A stretch of DNA of 64,000 nucleotides from Castellaniella sp049651205 (GTDB lineage: Bacteria > Pseudomonadota > Gammaproteobacteria > Burkholderiales > Burkholderiaceae_B). Location: assembly GCF_049651205.1 (NCBI RefSeq), contig NZ_JBASBR010000007.1, positions 543,388 to 607,387 of the forward strand, read 5' to 3'. Below the pieces are notes generated by a model. The model saw only the letters and a list, made by a program, of their open reading frames with translations, was not told the DNA's origin and did not search any database. Within the stretch, counting starts at the first letter, position 1. Every line of letters begins with the position of its first letter. A program made the position numbers and the translations under genes. This document shows positions 53,144 to 60,898 of the stretch, one piece after another.

Positions 53144-53182
53144 TGGTGAGAGCCGGGGAAATTGAACCCCCGGCCTACCTAG
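53144..53182 (-). other. tRNA/tmRNA 3'-end fragment, candidate attachment site (attL) of the genomic island
   Basis: Read on the minus strand, this is GGGGGTTCAATTTCCCC (a T-arm with a TTCAATT loop), then GGCTCTC, discriminator A and CCA, followed after 8 bp by a strong terminator. That is the exact layout of a tRNA or tmRNA 3' end. No matching 5' half with a GAGAGCC acceptor strand or anticodon arm is found to the right, where the sequence runs straight into a TraD remnant. Integrative elements commonly cut tRNA genes this way and leave such a 3' copy. The parent tRNA cannot be named. Confidence 0.6.
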
Positions 53183-53216
53183 TTTTTATGAGGGTTTCCA
53201 GAGCCATCGTGGCGGC

Positions 53217-53612
53217 ATGGCCTGGCAGGACTGGAATGGTCGCACAGCCTGGTATTTCGTGAAACTGACGCCGGGCGGATCGCGCACCGATCCGCAGACG
53301 GCCCACGACATAAGCGAAAGCCTGGGCAAACATGAGGTCGAGCGCCCAAAATTCAGTGTTAGCCGCAGTGTCGATCACCGTAACACCTCGGATAATATGG
53401 ATCGAGCGACCGAGGAGGTGGTGACGGCGGCGCAGATTCAGGCTCTGCCGGTGCTGGAGGGGTATGTGGCGTTGGCGGGAGATTTGCCTGTAGCTAGGGT
53501 GAAAATGCCGTATCGACGATTTGAAGGGCGGACAGAGTCATTTTTAGAAGCTTGGTCAGAAGCAGCCATCCGCCACCACTCAGTCTTGCGACTTACAATT
53601 ACCTCGCCGTAG
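53217..53612 (+). pseudogene. C-terminal fragment of a TraD/VirD4-type conjugative coupling protein
   Basis: The 131-codon frame (MAWQDWNGRTAWYFVKLTPG ... HEVERPKFSVSRSVDHRNTSD ... VVTAAQIQALPVLEGYVALA ... GDLPVARVKMPYRRFEG) matches the tail of conjugative coupling proteins of the TraD/VirD4 group. No ATPase core or Walker motifs precede it. It begins just inside the presumed attachment site, so most of the gene has been lost. Family assignment rests on memory of such tails and should be treated as moderate. Confidence 0.55.
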
Positions 53613-53646
53613 CAGTGGGCTTCGGAGCAGCTTACGACTCTTAGGG

Positions 53647-54945
53647 ATGAAGATGAACTCCAATATGACACTCGTTTGCAATGTGTGCGAAGGAGAGACT
53701 GACTGTCGATTTGGGTATTCCAACCGAGTCCATCAACCGTTCAGCTTCGCTTGTCCGCACTGCGCCTCCCTGATGCTAGTTACCATGGACACGTCGAGTC
53801 CACCTCAGACAAAATTTGAGTTCAAAGGCTGTGAACCATCTGAAGGTCAGCATCGACTATTCTCGGATCACAAAAACCCTTTTGTCGATCTGCACCTCGA
53901 CTTCCCTGTACGCTTTGGAAAGTACATCATAGGCAATACGCCGTATATGATGGCTGCACAGGAACTTAACGGCACGAGCGAGTCAGTTGCGGAAGGGCAA
54001 GCCAAGATGGCGTTCCACAACCAGCGGCTTGATCAGCTCAATTACTTCTCTGACCGTACTGACGAGATCAAAGTCATCATTCGTTTGTACAGTGGAAAGA
54101 ACAAGCAGCTATTCAAGAAGAGAGTCAGCGATTTCCTTAATAAAGACCTCGGTCCGTCGCTGCAGCCTCAAGATATCAATGCCGCGTTATATCAATTCCT
54201 CACATTTATATTTCTGCCCTTTTTTCATCTTGGTGAAGTTAAGTCTTTAGTAGATTGGATTACAGAAATAACAATGAATCTTGCAGGGAAGCCGCTTGAT
54301 GATTTCGTGAGAAATATTATCGATACAGGCTTTCTAAGCACTCTGCAGAAGGACTGCCTCAAGCTGTATTCTGACATATATTCAGCTGAGCTTCCCCTGC
54401 GCCCAGCTCTTTACCTTGATCTCATTCATGGATACGAGAAGGCGAAGATCGCTGCTCGTGTCTCGACGAAGGACTTTCAATCGTACAAGGATTTGTATAA
54501 AGACATTATTGAGGTCTTCAGTCGGCAGCTCATACTCGTCGCGGGAATCAACAATCTTATTCACAGGGGGGATATCAATGCATTCCCTACCATCAACGGT
54601 GGCACATTGAGTTCGATCACAAAGTTCTCTGAAAAGACGCTATCGGAAAGATTCAAATATCTCGACGACTGCTGGTATGATATCGACCGCGAGGTTATAG
54701 ACACAGAAGTGCGAAATTCTATTGCGCATAACAACGTTAGTTACAACGATGTGACACAAATTATTGAATACTTCCCTGACGGTGGTAGAATCGAGCCAAC
54801 TCCCGCCCAACAGATTTATTTCCTTGATTTCATGCGGATGATCCTCGTCGCCTTTCGGGAGATTAATAACCTTCATCACCTCGTGAAGTGTTTGTTCTAT
54901 TATGAGTACCTCATTCTGCAGAATCCAGAACGCAAAAATAAATAA
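53647..54945 (+). CDS. Unrecognised HEPN-like protein with N-terminal zinc finger
   Basis: The 432-residue protein has an N-terminal zinc-ribbon-like set of cysteines (CNVCEGETDC and CPHC, residues about 10-40), a middle region without recognised motifs, and a helical C-terminal part with EVRNSIAHNNVSYND. R356 and H361 there form the R-x4-H motif of HEPN ribonuclease domains, preceded by a long helical bundle. HEPN proteins are frequent in toxin-antitoxin and abortive-infection systems, where the motif cuts RNA. Codon use is AT-richer than in the chromosomal genes to the left, consistent with transfer. It stands alone, 35 bp after the TraD remnant. Confidence 0.6.
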   Translation: MKMNSNMTLVCNVCEGETDCRFGYSNRVHQPFSFACPHCASLMLVTMDTSSPPQTKFEFKGCEPSEGQHRLFSDHKNPFVDLHLDFPVRFGKYIIGNTPYMMAAQELNGTSESVAEGQAKMAFHNQRLDQLNYFSDRTDEIKVIIRLYSGKNKQLFKKRVSDFLNKDLGPSLQPQDINAALYQFLTFIFLPFFHLGEVKSLVDWITEITMNLAGKPLDDFVRNIIDTGFLSTLQKDCLKLYSDIYSAELPLRPALYLDLIHGYEKAKIAARVSTKDFQSYKDLYKDIIEVFSRQLILVAGINNLIHRGDINAFPTINGGTLSSITKFSEKTLSERFKYLDDCWYDIDREVIDTEVRNSIAHNNVSYNDVTQIIEYFPDGGRIEPTPAQQIYFLDFMRMILVAFREINNLHHLVKCLFYYEYLILQNPERKNK

Positions 54946-55067
54946 CAATAATGAGCACCTTTCATTCGAATACAGTAATCTGATCACACTGAAATTCAGC
55001 TGTCCAAGTCGATAGTGCCCCTCCGTAGGAGCACACTGAATCTCCCTTTACTCGAAAGGAGATTGTC

Positions 55068-55694
55068 ATGGAATCTGAGAATGCCACCATTAGCCGTCGT
55101 GTGCCATGGAACAAGGGCAAACTCACCGGGCAGAAGCCGCCGCTGAAGCTTCGAGAAATTTGGGCAATCCGAACGAGACTTCAGATGGCTTCGAACATTC
55201 GGAAACTAGCGATGTTCAATCTCGCAATCGATAGCAAGCTTCGAGCGTGCGATCTCACGCGATTGCAGGTGCAGGACGTCTGTCACGGAAGCCATGTGGC
55301 CGCAAGAGTCACCGTTATGCAGCAAAAAATCCAGAGGCCGGTTCAATTCGAGATCACGGAACAGACCCGTGAGAGCCTCGAAGCCTGGATCGAAGCTCGA
55401 GGACTGAAGGCGGCAGATTTTCTGTTTCCGAGCCGGTTGCATACGTCACCGCATCTATCGACGCGGCAGTACGCCCGGATGGTGCATCGCTGGGTCGCAT
55501 CGATTGGTCTTGACGATACCGCATATGGTACCCACACTATGCGCCGCACAAAAGCTTCGCTGATCTACCGACGAACAAAGTACCTTCGGGCCGTACAGTT
55601 GCTGCTTGGGCATACAAAGCTGGAAAGCACGGTTCGCTATCTCGGCATCGAGGTCGACGATGCCCTTGAGATGGCAGAGCAAACCGAGGTTTAA
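55068..55694 (+). CDS. Short tyrosine recombinase/integrase lacking the N-terminal arm-binding domain
   Basis: The 208-residue protein is essentially a catalytic core: SKLRACDLTRLQVQDV (first Arg), GTHTMRRTKASLIYRR (His-x-x-Arg), LLLGHTKLESTVRYLG (second His, then Tyr nucleophile). A basic opening MESENATISRRVPWNKGK replaces the usual core-binding domain. Very similar short recombinases are scattered in proteobacterial islands. Whether it catalyses integration alone is not known. It lies between two cargo blocks rather than at an island end. Confidence 0.8.
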   Translation: MESENATISRRVPWNKGKLTGQKPPLKLREIWAIRTRLQMASNIRKLAMFNLAIDSKLRACDLTRLQVQDVCHGSHVAARVTVMQQKIQRPVQFEITEQTRESLEAWIEARGLKAADFLFPSRLHTSPHLSTRQYARMVHRWVASIGLDDTAYGTHTMRRTKASLIYRRTKYLRAVQLLLGHTKLESTVRYLGIEVDDALEMAEQTEV

Positions 55695-55869
55695 TGTACC
55701 TTGGCCGGTGAGCGGTCGCTTGCCGGCCAGGAGCAATCGGTCATGGGCGATCTATAATTAAAAAAGCTGCTCCGATCACTTCACCGATGCTAGACATAGG
55801 CGCTCTGAGGGACTTATCGCACATGCTACAAACTGCTAATCTAGCGCTCTCTCAACGAGAGGCTAAATC

Positions 55870-56427
55870 ATGACTAAAAGGTTCGACGAATTCATTAAAA
55901 GTCAGGCAAAAAATACTGAGAAAAATAGTACCGCCCAGATAACCCCTGAGCAAGAGAAAAAGTTATGGCTGGAGAAGCTTGCTGAGCTGCACAATCTCGT
56001 AGATGAAAGCCTCAACGCGTACGTGAAAAGCGGAGACGTAAAGATCACTCGCGTTCCAGTTGTCCTTCACGAAGAACAACTGGGTTTATATGAGGCAAAT
56101 CAGCTCGAGATTCTTCTTGGGCGACAGTTAATTCGCCTTAAACCGATCGGTACATTCCTAATCGGAGCCCGCGGTCGTGTCGACATGACCGGGCCACGAG
56201 GGATAGTACGCTTTGTTATCGTACCGCCTGCATTGGAAAAACCGAGCTTCAGAGTTACTGTTTCTATTGGGGGGAAGGAGAATACCCCTACCCCCGAACC
56301 CAAGTATGTCCCACCTGAGGAATGGGTATGGAAGATTTCAACACTTCCACCACGAATCATGTACCTTGAGCTAACTTCGGAGTCATTTCGAGAAGCCTTA
56401 ATTGAGGTCGTAAATGGCGATGTCTAA
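55870..56427 (+). CDS. Unrecognised protein, first gene of an overlapping pair
   Basis: The 185-residue soluble protein starts MTKRFDEFIKSQAKNTEKNS with a charged, probably helical N-terminus (to about residue 55), followed by a beta-rich half (IRLKPIGTFLIGARGRVDMT, GIVRFVIVPPALEKPSFRVT) and the segment PEEWVWKISTLPPRIMYLEL. No enzyme motif was recognised. It overlaps the next gene by 14 bp, and that gene carries a HEPN motif, so the two form a coupled unit. It could be the antitoxin or regulator of that protein. Confidence 0.6.
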   Translation: MTKRFDEFIKSQAKNTEKNSTAQITPEQEKKLWLEKLAELHNLVDESLNAYVKSGDVKITRVPVVLHEEQLGLYEANQLEILLGRQLIRLKPIGTFLIGARGRVDMTGPRGIVRFVIVPPALEKPSFRVTVSIGGKENTPTPEPKYVPPEEWVWKISTLPPRIMYLELTSESFREALIEVVNGDV

Positions 56428-56953
56428 CAAGGTGAAATTTTCAGGCCAGCACCAAAGCCTTGAATACGTTGCCTTGCACTATCTAGATGTCCGTACCGCT
56501 CTAATCGACTTCTTTGCTGGCACCTCACCTGACCTTCAGGTGAGGTATGCGGGAGCGAAAATAGATGATGCTCGTGAGACGTCTCTAAGGGAGCTTGATT
56601 TAAATAGTTCTTTGGCCGTACTGTCCTCCGTTGAGGCGGCCGTTCGAATCGACTATCTGAGTCGATCGTATGCTCGGAAAAAGGATCCACTATCAAAGGC
56701 AATGCGTGCAATCTACACGCGGCGAGGAAATGCCGCTAAACTTGAAGATGACTTGCTGCAGGCATGGTGTGACGATGGAGTCGTGCCGAAGGCCTTGACC
56801 GGCGAACTAATTGGCGCTTTCAAGTACAGACACTGGCTAGCTCACGGCCGATATTGGACACCGAAGTTGGGCCGCATCTACGATTATGTTACTGTCTATG
56901 GTATTGCGGAAGAATTTCTCGATGCTGTAGAACGGTATAAGCAATTTCGCTAA
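56414..56953 (+). CDS. HEPN-like protein, second gene of an overlapping pair
   Basis: The 179-residue, mostly helical protein has FKYRHWLAHGRYWTPKLG, in which R139 and H144 form the R-x4-H motif typical of HEPN RNases, with the surrounding aromatic residues usual in that helix. The N-terminal part has VEAAVRIDYLSRSYARKKDP. The start at 56414 (MAMSNK) overlaps the upstream stop by 14 bp; ATG 56420 is nearly as good. The pair organisation, small size and motif suggest a toxin-like role in defence or stabilisation, but no named family was assigned. Confidence 0.65.
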   Translation: MAMSNKVKFSGQHQSLEYVALHYLDVRTALIDFFAGTSPDLQVRYAGAKIDDARETSLRELDLNSSLAVLSSVEAAVRIDYLSRSYARKKDPLSKAMRAIYTRRGNAAKLEDDLLQAWCDDGVVPKALTGELIGAFKYRHWLAHGRYWTPKLGRIYDYVTVYGIAEEFLDAVERYKQFR

Positions 56954-57275
56954 GTTTTCTGATCAAGCTAACTGATACATTCTGAGGAAGGGAGTGCACG
57001 TAGCACGTGAAGACTTGAAATAAAATACCTGATCCACTGATCAATGTCCGCTCACCCATAGCGTGTCTGCTCTTTTAGGGAACAAATTTTCCAAACCAAA
57101 AGGCATCGATGGGTTGGAGACGGTCGCTGAGCAGAGGTTACCCTGTAAGCAAGTCGGTGAAGCGTTGAAAATAGCAGAGCGGACAGAAATGTGATAATTA
57201 TCTACGATCGAGCAGGGCCGTAGTCCGTTTTGTTACTATCCAGCCACACTGCACGGTTCTTTAGAGTACGTCACA
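56954..57275. other. Intergenic region, nothing recognised
   Basis: This 322-bp stretch between two cargo genes has no convincing open frame, RNA gene or repeat. The last 60 bp probably hold the promoter of the following two-gene unit. Confidence 0.5.
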
Positions 57276-57920
57276 ATGCCACTCGAAAATTCTGTTACGA
57301 AAGTAAAAAACCCACTGACGATGGTGTCGGTCTTTGCTACCATTTCAGAAATCGCGATGGCATACGTAATCACGACGCTACCAGATAAATTGCAAGAGAT
57401 TTTCATCTGGTTCGTGATGGGGTTTCCAACCGTTCTCGTCTTTATCTTCTTCTTCATACTTTATCGGAAGCCGGCAGTGTTCTTCTCTCCTGGCGATTAC
57501 AGGAGGGAGGAGCTGTATGTTAGTTCTATTGGGCTAGGTGGGTTTAATGACTCCACTCGAATTAAAAAACTCGAGGACTCTGTAGCAATCCTTGATGTCT
57601 TTCTTGAAAAGACAAAGCCGGGGGTAGCCGAACAAGTAGAGTACACGAAAATCCGAAAAACCATTCAGAAACAACAGGATTTACAAACCAATCCTCTGTA
57701 CGCATTTATTACCCGTGATCTCGGGGTTGCTCACGATGTCGCGCAACGTTGGATAGCAACAGCGAACGACGTATGGGAGCTTCCGAAGTTCCTTGAGGCG
57801 GATCTCGATGATCAGCGTAGAACTGTACGCCTCACTGATCTACTTCAGTCGTTTCCGAGCGCTGAGATGGATTTTCAGAAACTGAAGCCATTTGTCCAAT
57901 TCATTGGAGAAACCAATTGA
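57276..57920 (+). CDS. Unrecognised two-transmembrane protein, first of a coupled pair
   Basis: The 214-residue protein has two hydrophobic helices near residues 15-35 (MVSVFATISEIAMAYVIT) and 41-65 (IFIWFVMGFPTVLVFIFFFI), followed by a cytosolic region of about 145 residues that is helical and charged. Its start lies behind ATG 57276 without a strong ribosome-binding site. The next gene starts at a TTG overlapping its stop (TTGA), implying coupled translation. Membrane-anchored effectors of this shape occur in several anti-phage systems, but no known one was identified. Confidence 0.6.
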   Translation: MPLENSVTKVKNPLTMVSVFATISEIAMAYVITTLPDKLQEIFIWFVMGFPTVLVFIFFFILYRKPAVFFSPGDYRREELYVSSIGLGGFNDSTRIKKLEDSVAILDVFLEKTKPGVAEQVEYTKIRKTIQKQQDLQTNPLYAFITRDLGVAHDVAQRWIATANDVWELPKFLEADLDDQRRTVRLTDLLQSFPSAEMDFQKLKPFVQFIGETN

Positions 57921-58261
57921 CATCAGGTATTTTTTTTATAGAGTTTTCTGTAGGCCCTAAGAATCTGGGCGCTGGCCTCGCAGTCATCTCCGATGGCGAT
58001 ATTAACGGGGGTGACGAGACTTACCTCTATCGGGGCCGTCTAGACGCCTATGGCAGTCAGGCTAAAGCAACAATTGAAGTCGGGCACTATCGCGGTGCAT
58101 TGAACTCTGTATTTGGACCACTGCGAAATTTCACACTAGATCTCGCAGGGACTATAGAAGAGCAAGCATTTGACGTTCAGGGAACAATCAAAGGCACCTC
58201 GAGTCCGATGATTCGGATCTCTGGACGAAAGGTCGCACAACTCTATGAACGCGGTGCCTAA
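57917..58261 (+). CDS. Small GrlR-like beta-rich protein, second of a coupled pair
   Basis: The 114-residue protein begins at TTG 57917, which overlaps the upstream stop (TTGA); no ATG is available. It reads SGIFFIEFSVGPKNLGAGLA, NGGDETYLYRGRLDAYG and VGHYRGALNSVFGPLRNF, and the run of short strands with a central GGDxxYxYxG motif recalls the GrlR negative-regulator beta-barrel fold. The similarity is weak and read by eye. Its pairing with a membrane protein is the stronger observation. Confidence 0.5.
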   Translation: MTSGIFFIEFSVGPKNLGAGLAVISDGDINGGDETYLYRGRLDAYGSQAKATIEVGHYRGALNSVFGPLRNFTLDLAGTIEEQAFDVQGTIKGTSSPMIRISGRKVAQLYERGA

Positions 58262-58343
58262 CCTTAATAGTGCTGATGGCTTCCTGTTAACCTTGCTGTC
58301 TGAATCTCCCCGGATTTTATGTCAGCCCCTCAGAAGCGTGACT

Positions 58344-58400
58344 GACTGCTTTGGGTCGGAAGCAGTCATCTGCGACCGTCAGCTTTCGTCCCAAAGCGGT
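58344..58400. repeat. Nested inverted repeats between convergent cargo genes
   Basis: GACTGCTT/AAGCAGTC (58344-58351 and 58360-58367) is a perfect 8-bp hairpin. ACTGCTTTGGG (58345-58355) also pairs with CCCAAAGCGGT (58390-58400) with one mismatch, giving an alternative fold. The element lies between the GrlR-like gene and the oppositely oriented HEPN-like gene. It may be a terminator region or a small dispersed repeat; a short open frame across it is not credible. Confidence 0.5.
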
Positions 58401-58498
58401 AGTTGGCAGCTCGGAGAAGCGTACCTTCAGGAACGTCTGAATTCACTGATCTGCGCGGCTTCTCGCGCAGGTCTGGCGGAATGACGAGTTGGCAATCG

Positions 58499-59716
58499 TC
58501 ATAGCTGGATGTCTTTACCTGTCTTGAGAATGAGCTCTTCTGAAATGCGACGAAGAAGCGGTGCCTCATTCACGAGAATTTTCTCCTGACCTGAGAATGG
58601 TATAAATCTGGAGACCTCGCCTTCTTTATTATGCACTAATGCGTTTCGAATGTGATAAATCCGGGCTCCAATGGTCGGAAATATCTGATTCTCAGAGGTG
58701 TCAACTTTGCTTGGCTCACCGAAGAGATCACGCTCGGTTCTGAAGTAGTCAGAGTTCTCTTTGTCGAACTCATCAATCCACAAGCGCAACGCTTCTTTAT
58801 CGATATGTTGGTCGAAAACAGTTTGCAGCATCCGCCTTTCATCCATCCTCTGATCGAATTTACGAATTACCTTCGCCAATTCCCTTAGCTTTCCCACTTT
58901 TGTGTGTGAGAAGTCAGGTGCGACCAATTGATCCACAATCTTTTCATGTAGCAAGTGCTCGGATGCAGCTGTGAAGAAGTACTCCAATATCTTGTAGAGA
59001 GCGAGGTAGGAAAGAATTAAGCTCTCTCCCCCAAGAGCCATTTGATAGTAGGCAACCAAATCATGGTTATAAGTACGGAGTGGAAACTGGACGGTCTCTT
59101 TCCGCTTCCCATCGAGGAAGTGAAGAGATCGCTCCCATGACTTAATTGGAATCAAGCCGACACCATAGCCGTAGGAAACGTTGTAGATGCTTGCTTCTGC
59201 GATTGCCTTCAATTGCTTAGCGTTGTTGTGAAATGGATGTGTTGCTGGCGCAAAGATCTTTACGGAAAGGATTCTTGCGAATAAATCCGTCAGCGTGACT
59301 TCTGCTCTTCCCCGAAGCATAGGGCGCCTCATCATAGAAAGGCGCCGAAAATCACGATGCATAGTGTCAGTGTCTGTTAGGAACATGATGAATTTGGAGG
59401 AGATTGGGCTGATCTCCACAACAAATCCCGTTTGTTCATGCTTGAGAGAGATCTCGTCGCTATCACGAAATAGCCGGTAGGCGTTTGGTCCTCGTCCTTG
59501 AAGTTCTATCGCATGTTCAAAGTAACCCACGACATATAGGCTAGTGTCAGTACTCTGGTTTGGTGCAGACCTAACTTGGAGGTACTCATCGAAATCAGAG
59601 GCAACAATGGAAATCCTGACTCCCCCGATGTCGCATCTGACAGTGCCAACGGTAATTTCGATGTTGCTGGGGTTTAGTGCTCTGAGAATCGATTGGACTT
59701 GCTCGGCAGTGATCAT
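58499..59716 (-). CDS. Unrecognised HEPN-like protein (405 residues)
   Basis: The protein starts MITAEQVQSILRALNPSNIE at ATG 59716. The N-terminal half is beta-rich without recognised motifs. The C-terminal half is helical (SLILSYLALYKILEYFFTAA, VGKLRELAKVIRKFDQRMDE) and ends with IYHIRNALVHNKEGE, whose R357 and H362 form the HEPN R-x4-H motif; the preceding YKILEYFF helix is also typical of such domains. Large single-gene HEPN proteins include several abortive-infection effectors (for example ApeA-like proteins). It is in the opposite orientation to the other cargo genes and is convergent with the two-TM/GrlR-like pair. Confidence 0.62.
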   Translation of the reverse strand: MITAEQVQSILRALNPSNIEITVGTVRCDIGGVRISIVASDFDEYLQVRSAPNQSTDTSLYVVGYFEHAIELQGRGPNAYRLFRDSDEISLKHEQTGFVVEISPISSKFIMFLTDTDTMHRDFRRLSMMRRPMLRGRAEVTLTDLFARILSVKIFAPATHPFHNNAKQLKAIAEASIYNVSYGYGVGLIPIKSWERSLHFLDGKRKETVQFPLRTYNHDLVAYYQMALGGESLILSYLALYKILEYFFTAASEHLLHEKIVDQLVAPDFSHTKVGKLRELAKVIRKFDQRMDERRMLQTVFDQHIDKEALRLWIDEFDKENSDYFRTERDLFGEPSKVDTSENQIFPTIGARIYHIRNALVHNKEGEVSRFIPFSGQEKILVNEAPLLRRISEELILKTGKDIQL

Positions 59717-60036
59717 GTGATTGTTAATAGTTATGCAGGCACAGAAATGTCATCGTTATTGTTGATAACACGGAAACGACTGCGTCGCCTGTAAGCTTAT
59801 GAATGACATCGAGATTATCCGATGCCGTCGTCCTTATCAATCAAAAATCGTACGGACAGAGCCAATGTCTGCTATGTGGTGTTTTGCTAAGAGGCCGCTC
59901 TTGGCCGCAAGTAGCCATCCACAATTATTGTGGACAACCCTGTGTAATCTCGCCCCTCCTTCTCCCAACAGCCAGCATTGACGCGCCTTTCACGTCCACT
60001 GGCTGATCTTTAACCATCCCCCACCCCGGAGTCTCC
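59717..60036. other. Intergenic region before the relaxase remnant, nothing recognised
   Basis: The left part should carry the promoter of the minus-strand HEPN-like gene. The last 80 bp look like the ordinary leader of a mobF gene (CCCCGGAGTCTCC before the ATG). No gene or repeat was seen. Confidence 0.5.
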
Positions 60037-60818
60037 ATGATCTCGCATAGCCAGATCTATCGGGTCCGTGCGGCCCTCGCTACCCACTACTATGCCGACC
60101 AGGCCGATGACCACTACAGCCGCGATGGCAGCGCCGCGAGCTGGCAGGGCAAAGGGCCCGCCGCCTGGGCGCGGTCGGTGCCATTGACCCGGCCCGCTTC
60201 AAAGCCATGCTCCAGGGCGATTTTGGGCATGGCATCACAGCGGTCCAGTCGGTGCGCAAGGACGCCAAGGCCCGTGCCGCGCGGGATTTGACCTTTGGTG
60301 CCCCCAAAAGCATCACCTTGCAGGTGCCGATCGGCGGTGACGACCGCCTGATCCAGGCCAATGACGATGCAGTTGCCACGGCGCTGGCCTATGTGGAAAA
60401 GCATCTGGCGATGGGCCGGCGCAAGGAAGGCGGCAAATCCCGCGTGGAACACACCGGCAATCTGATCGTGGCCAAATTCCGCCATGAAACCGCACGGCCC
60501 AAAATGGTGCTGCTCTATGCCTACACCACGACGGCGCATAGCACCCAGGGCCTGACCTGCGACCGCGTGCTGTACAACGCGGAAAGCTTCAGCCGCACCA
60601 CGGCCCAGGACACCTATTACGTCAGTATTTCACGCGAACGGCACGAGGTCGTAGTGTTCACGGATGATGCCGACGAACTGCCGGAGCGGGTGGATCGGCT
60701 GGGATACAAGGGGTTGGCGCATGACCTGCAGCCGGTGACAGTCCAAAACCTGGAGTCAAGCCGAAGCCATCACGCCGATACTCCGTCGCAGTTGGAGCCT
60801 GAGCTGGAAGTCGAGTAG
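60037..60818 (+). pseudogene. MobF (TrwC/TraI-type) relaxase, frameshifted and internally deleted
   Basis: The start MISHSQIYRVRAALATHYYA at 60037 is the N-terminus of a MobF relaxase. After about 40 codons (ASWQGKG, near 60150-60165) the frame shifts, and the match continues in another frame as DPARFKAMLQGDFGHG, FGAPKSITLQVPIGGD and GNLIVAKFRHETARP, still relaxase domain. At about 60500 the sequence jumps directly to the helicase tail YAYTTTAHSTQGLTCDRVLY ... YVSISRERHEVVVFTDDADE, so several hundred codons of the relaxase/helicase are missing. A protein of 203 codons from ATG 60207 could still be made but would have neither catalytic tyrosines nor a Walker motif. It is a remnant of a once mobile element. 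Confidence 0.8.
60515..60725 (+). repeat. mobF tail repeat, copy 1
   Basis: This 211-bp segment, encoding the helicase tail from YAYTTTAH to GLAHD, recurs at 62524-62734 with the same length and no gaps, with scattered third-position changes. The AbiE pair lies between the copies. Confidence 0.85.
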
Positions 60819-60898
60819 CTTCCATCCACGACAGACGTACGATTCATTGCCAATATGTCAGAAACTGATGTATAGTTTCTCTGTACATGAGGTGCCCT

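Noticed and set aside
58245..58484. A 79-codon frame after the GrlR-like gene
   Set aside because: It spans nested inverted repeats and has no domain; it is better explained as a non-coding repeat region.
60207..60818. A functional 203-residue protein from the relaxase remnant
   Set aside because: It is a fusion of mid-relaxase to helicase tail, without the catalytic tyrosine region or any Walker motif, and follows a frameshift.
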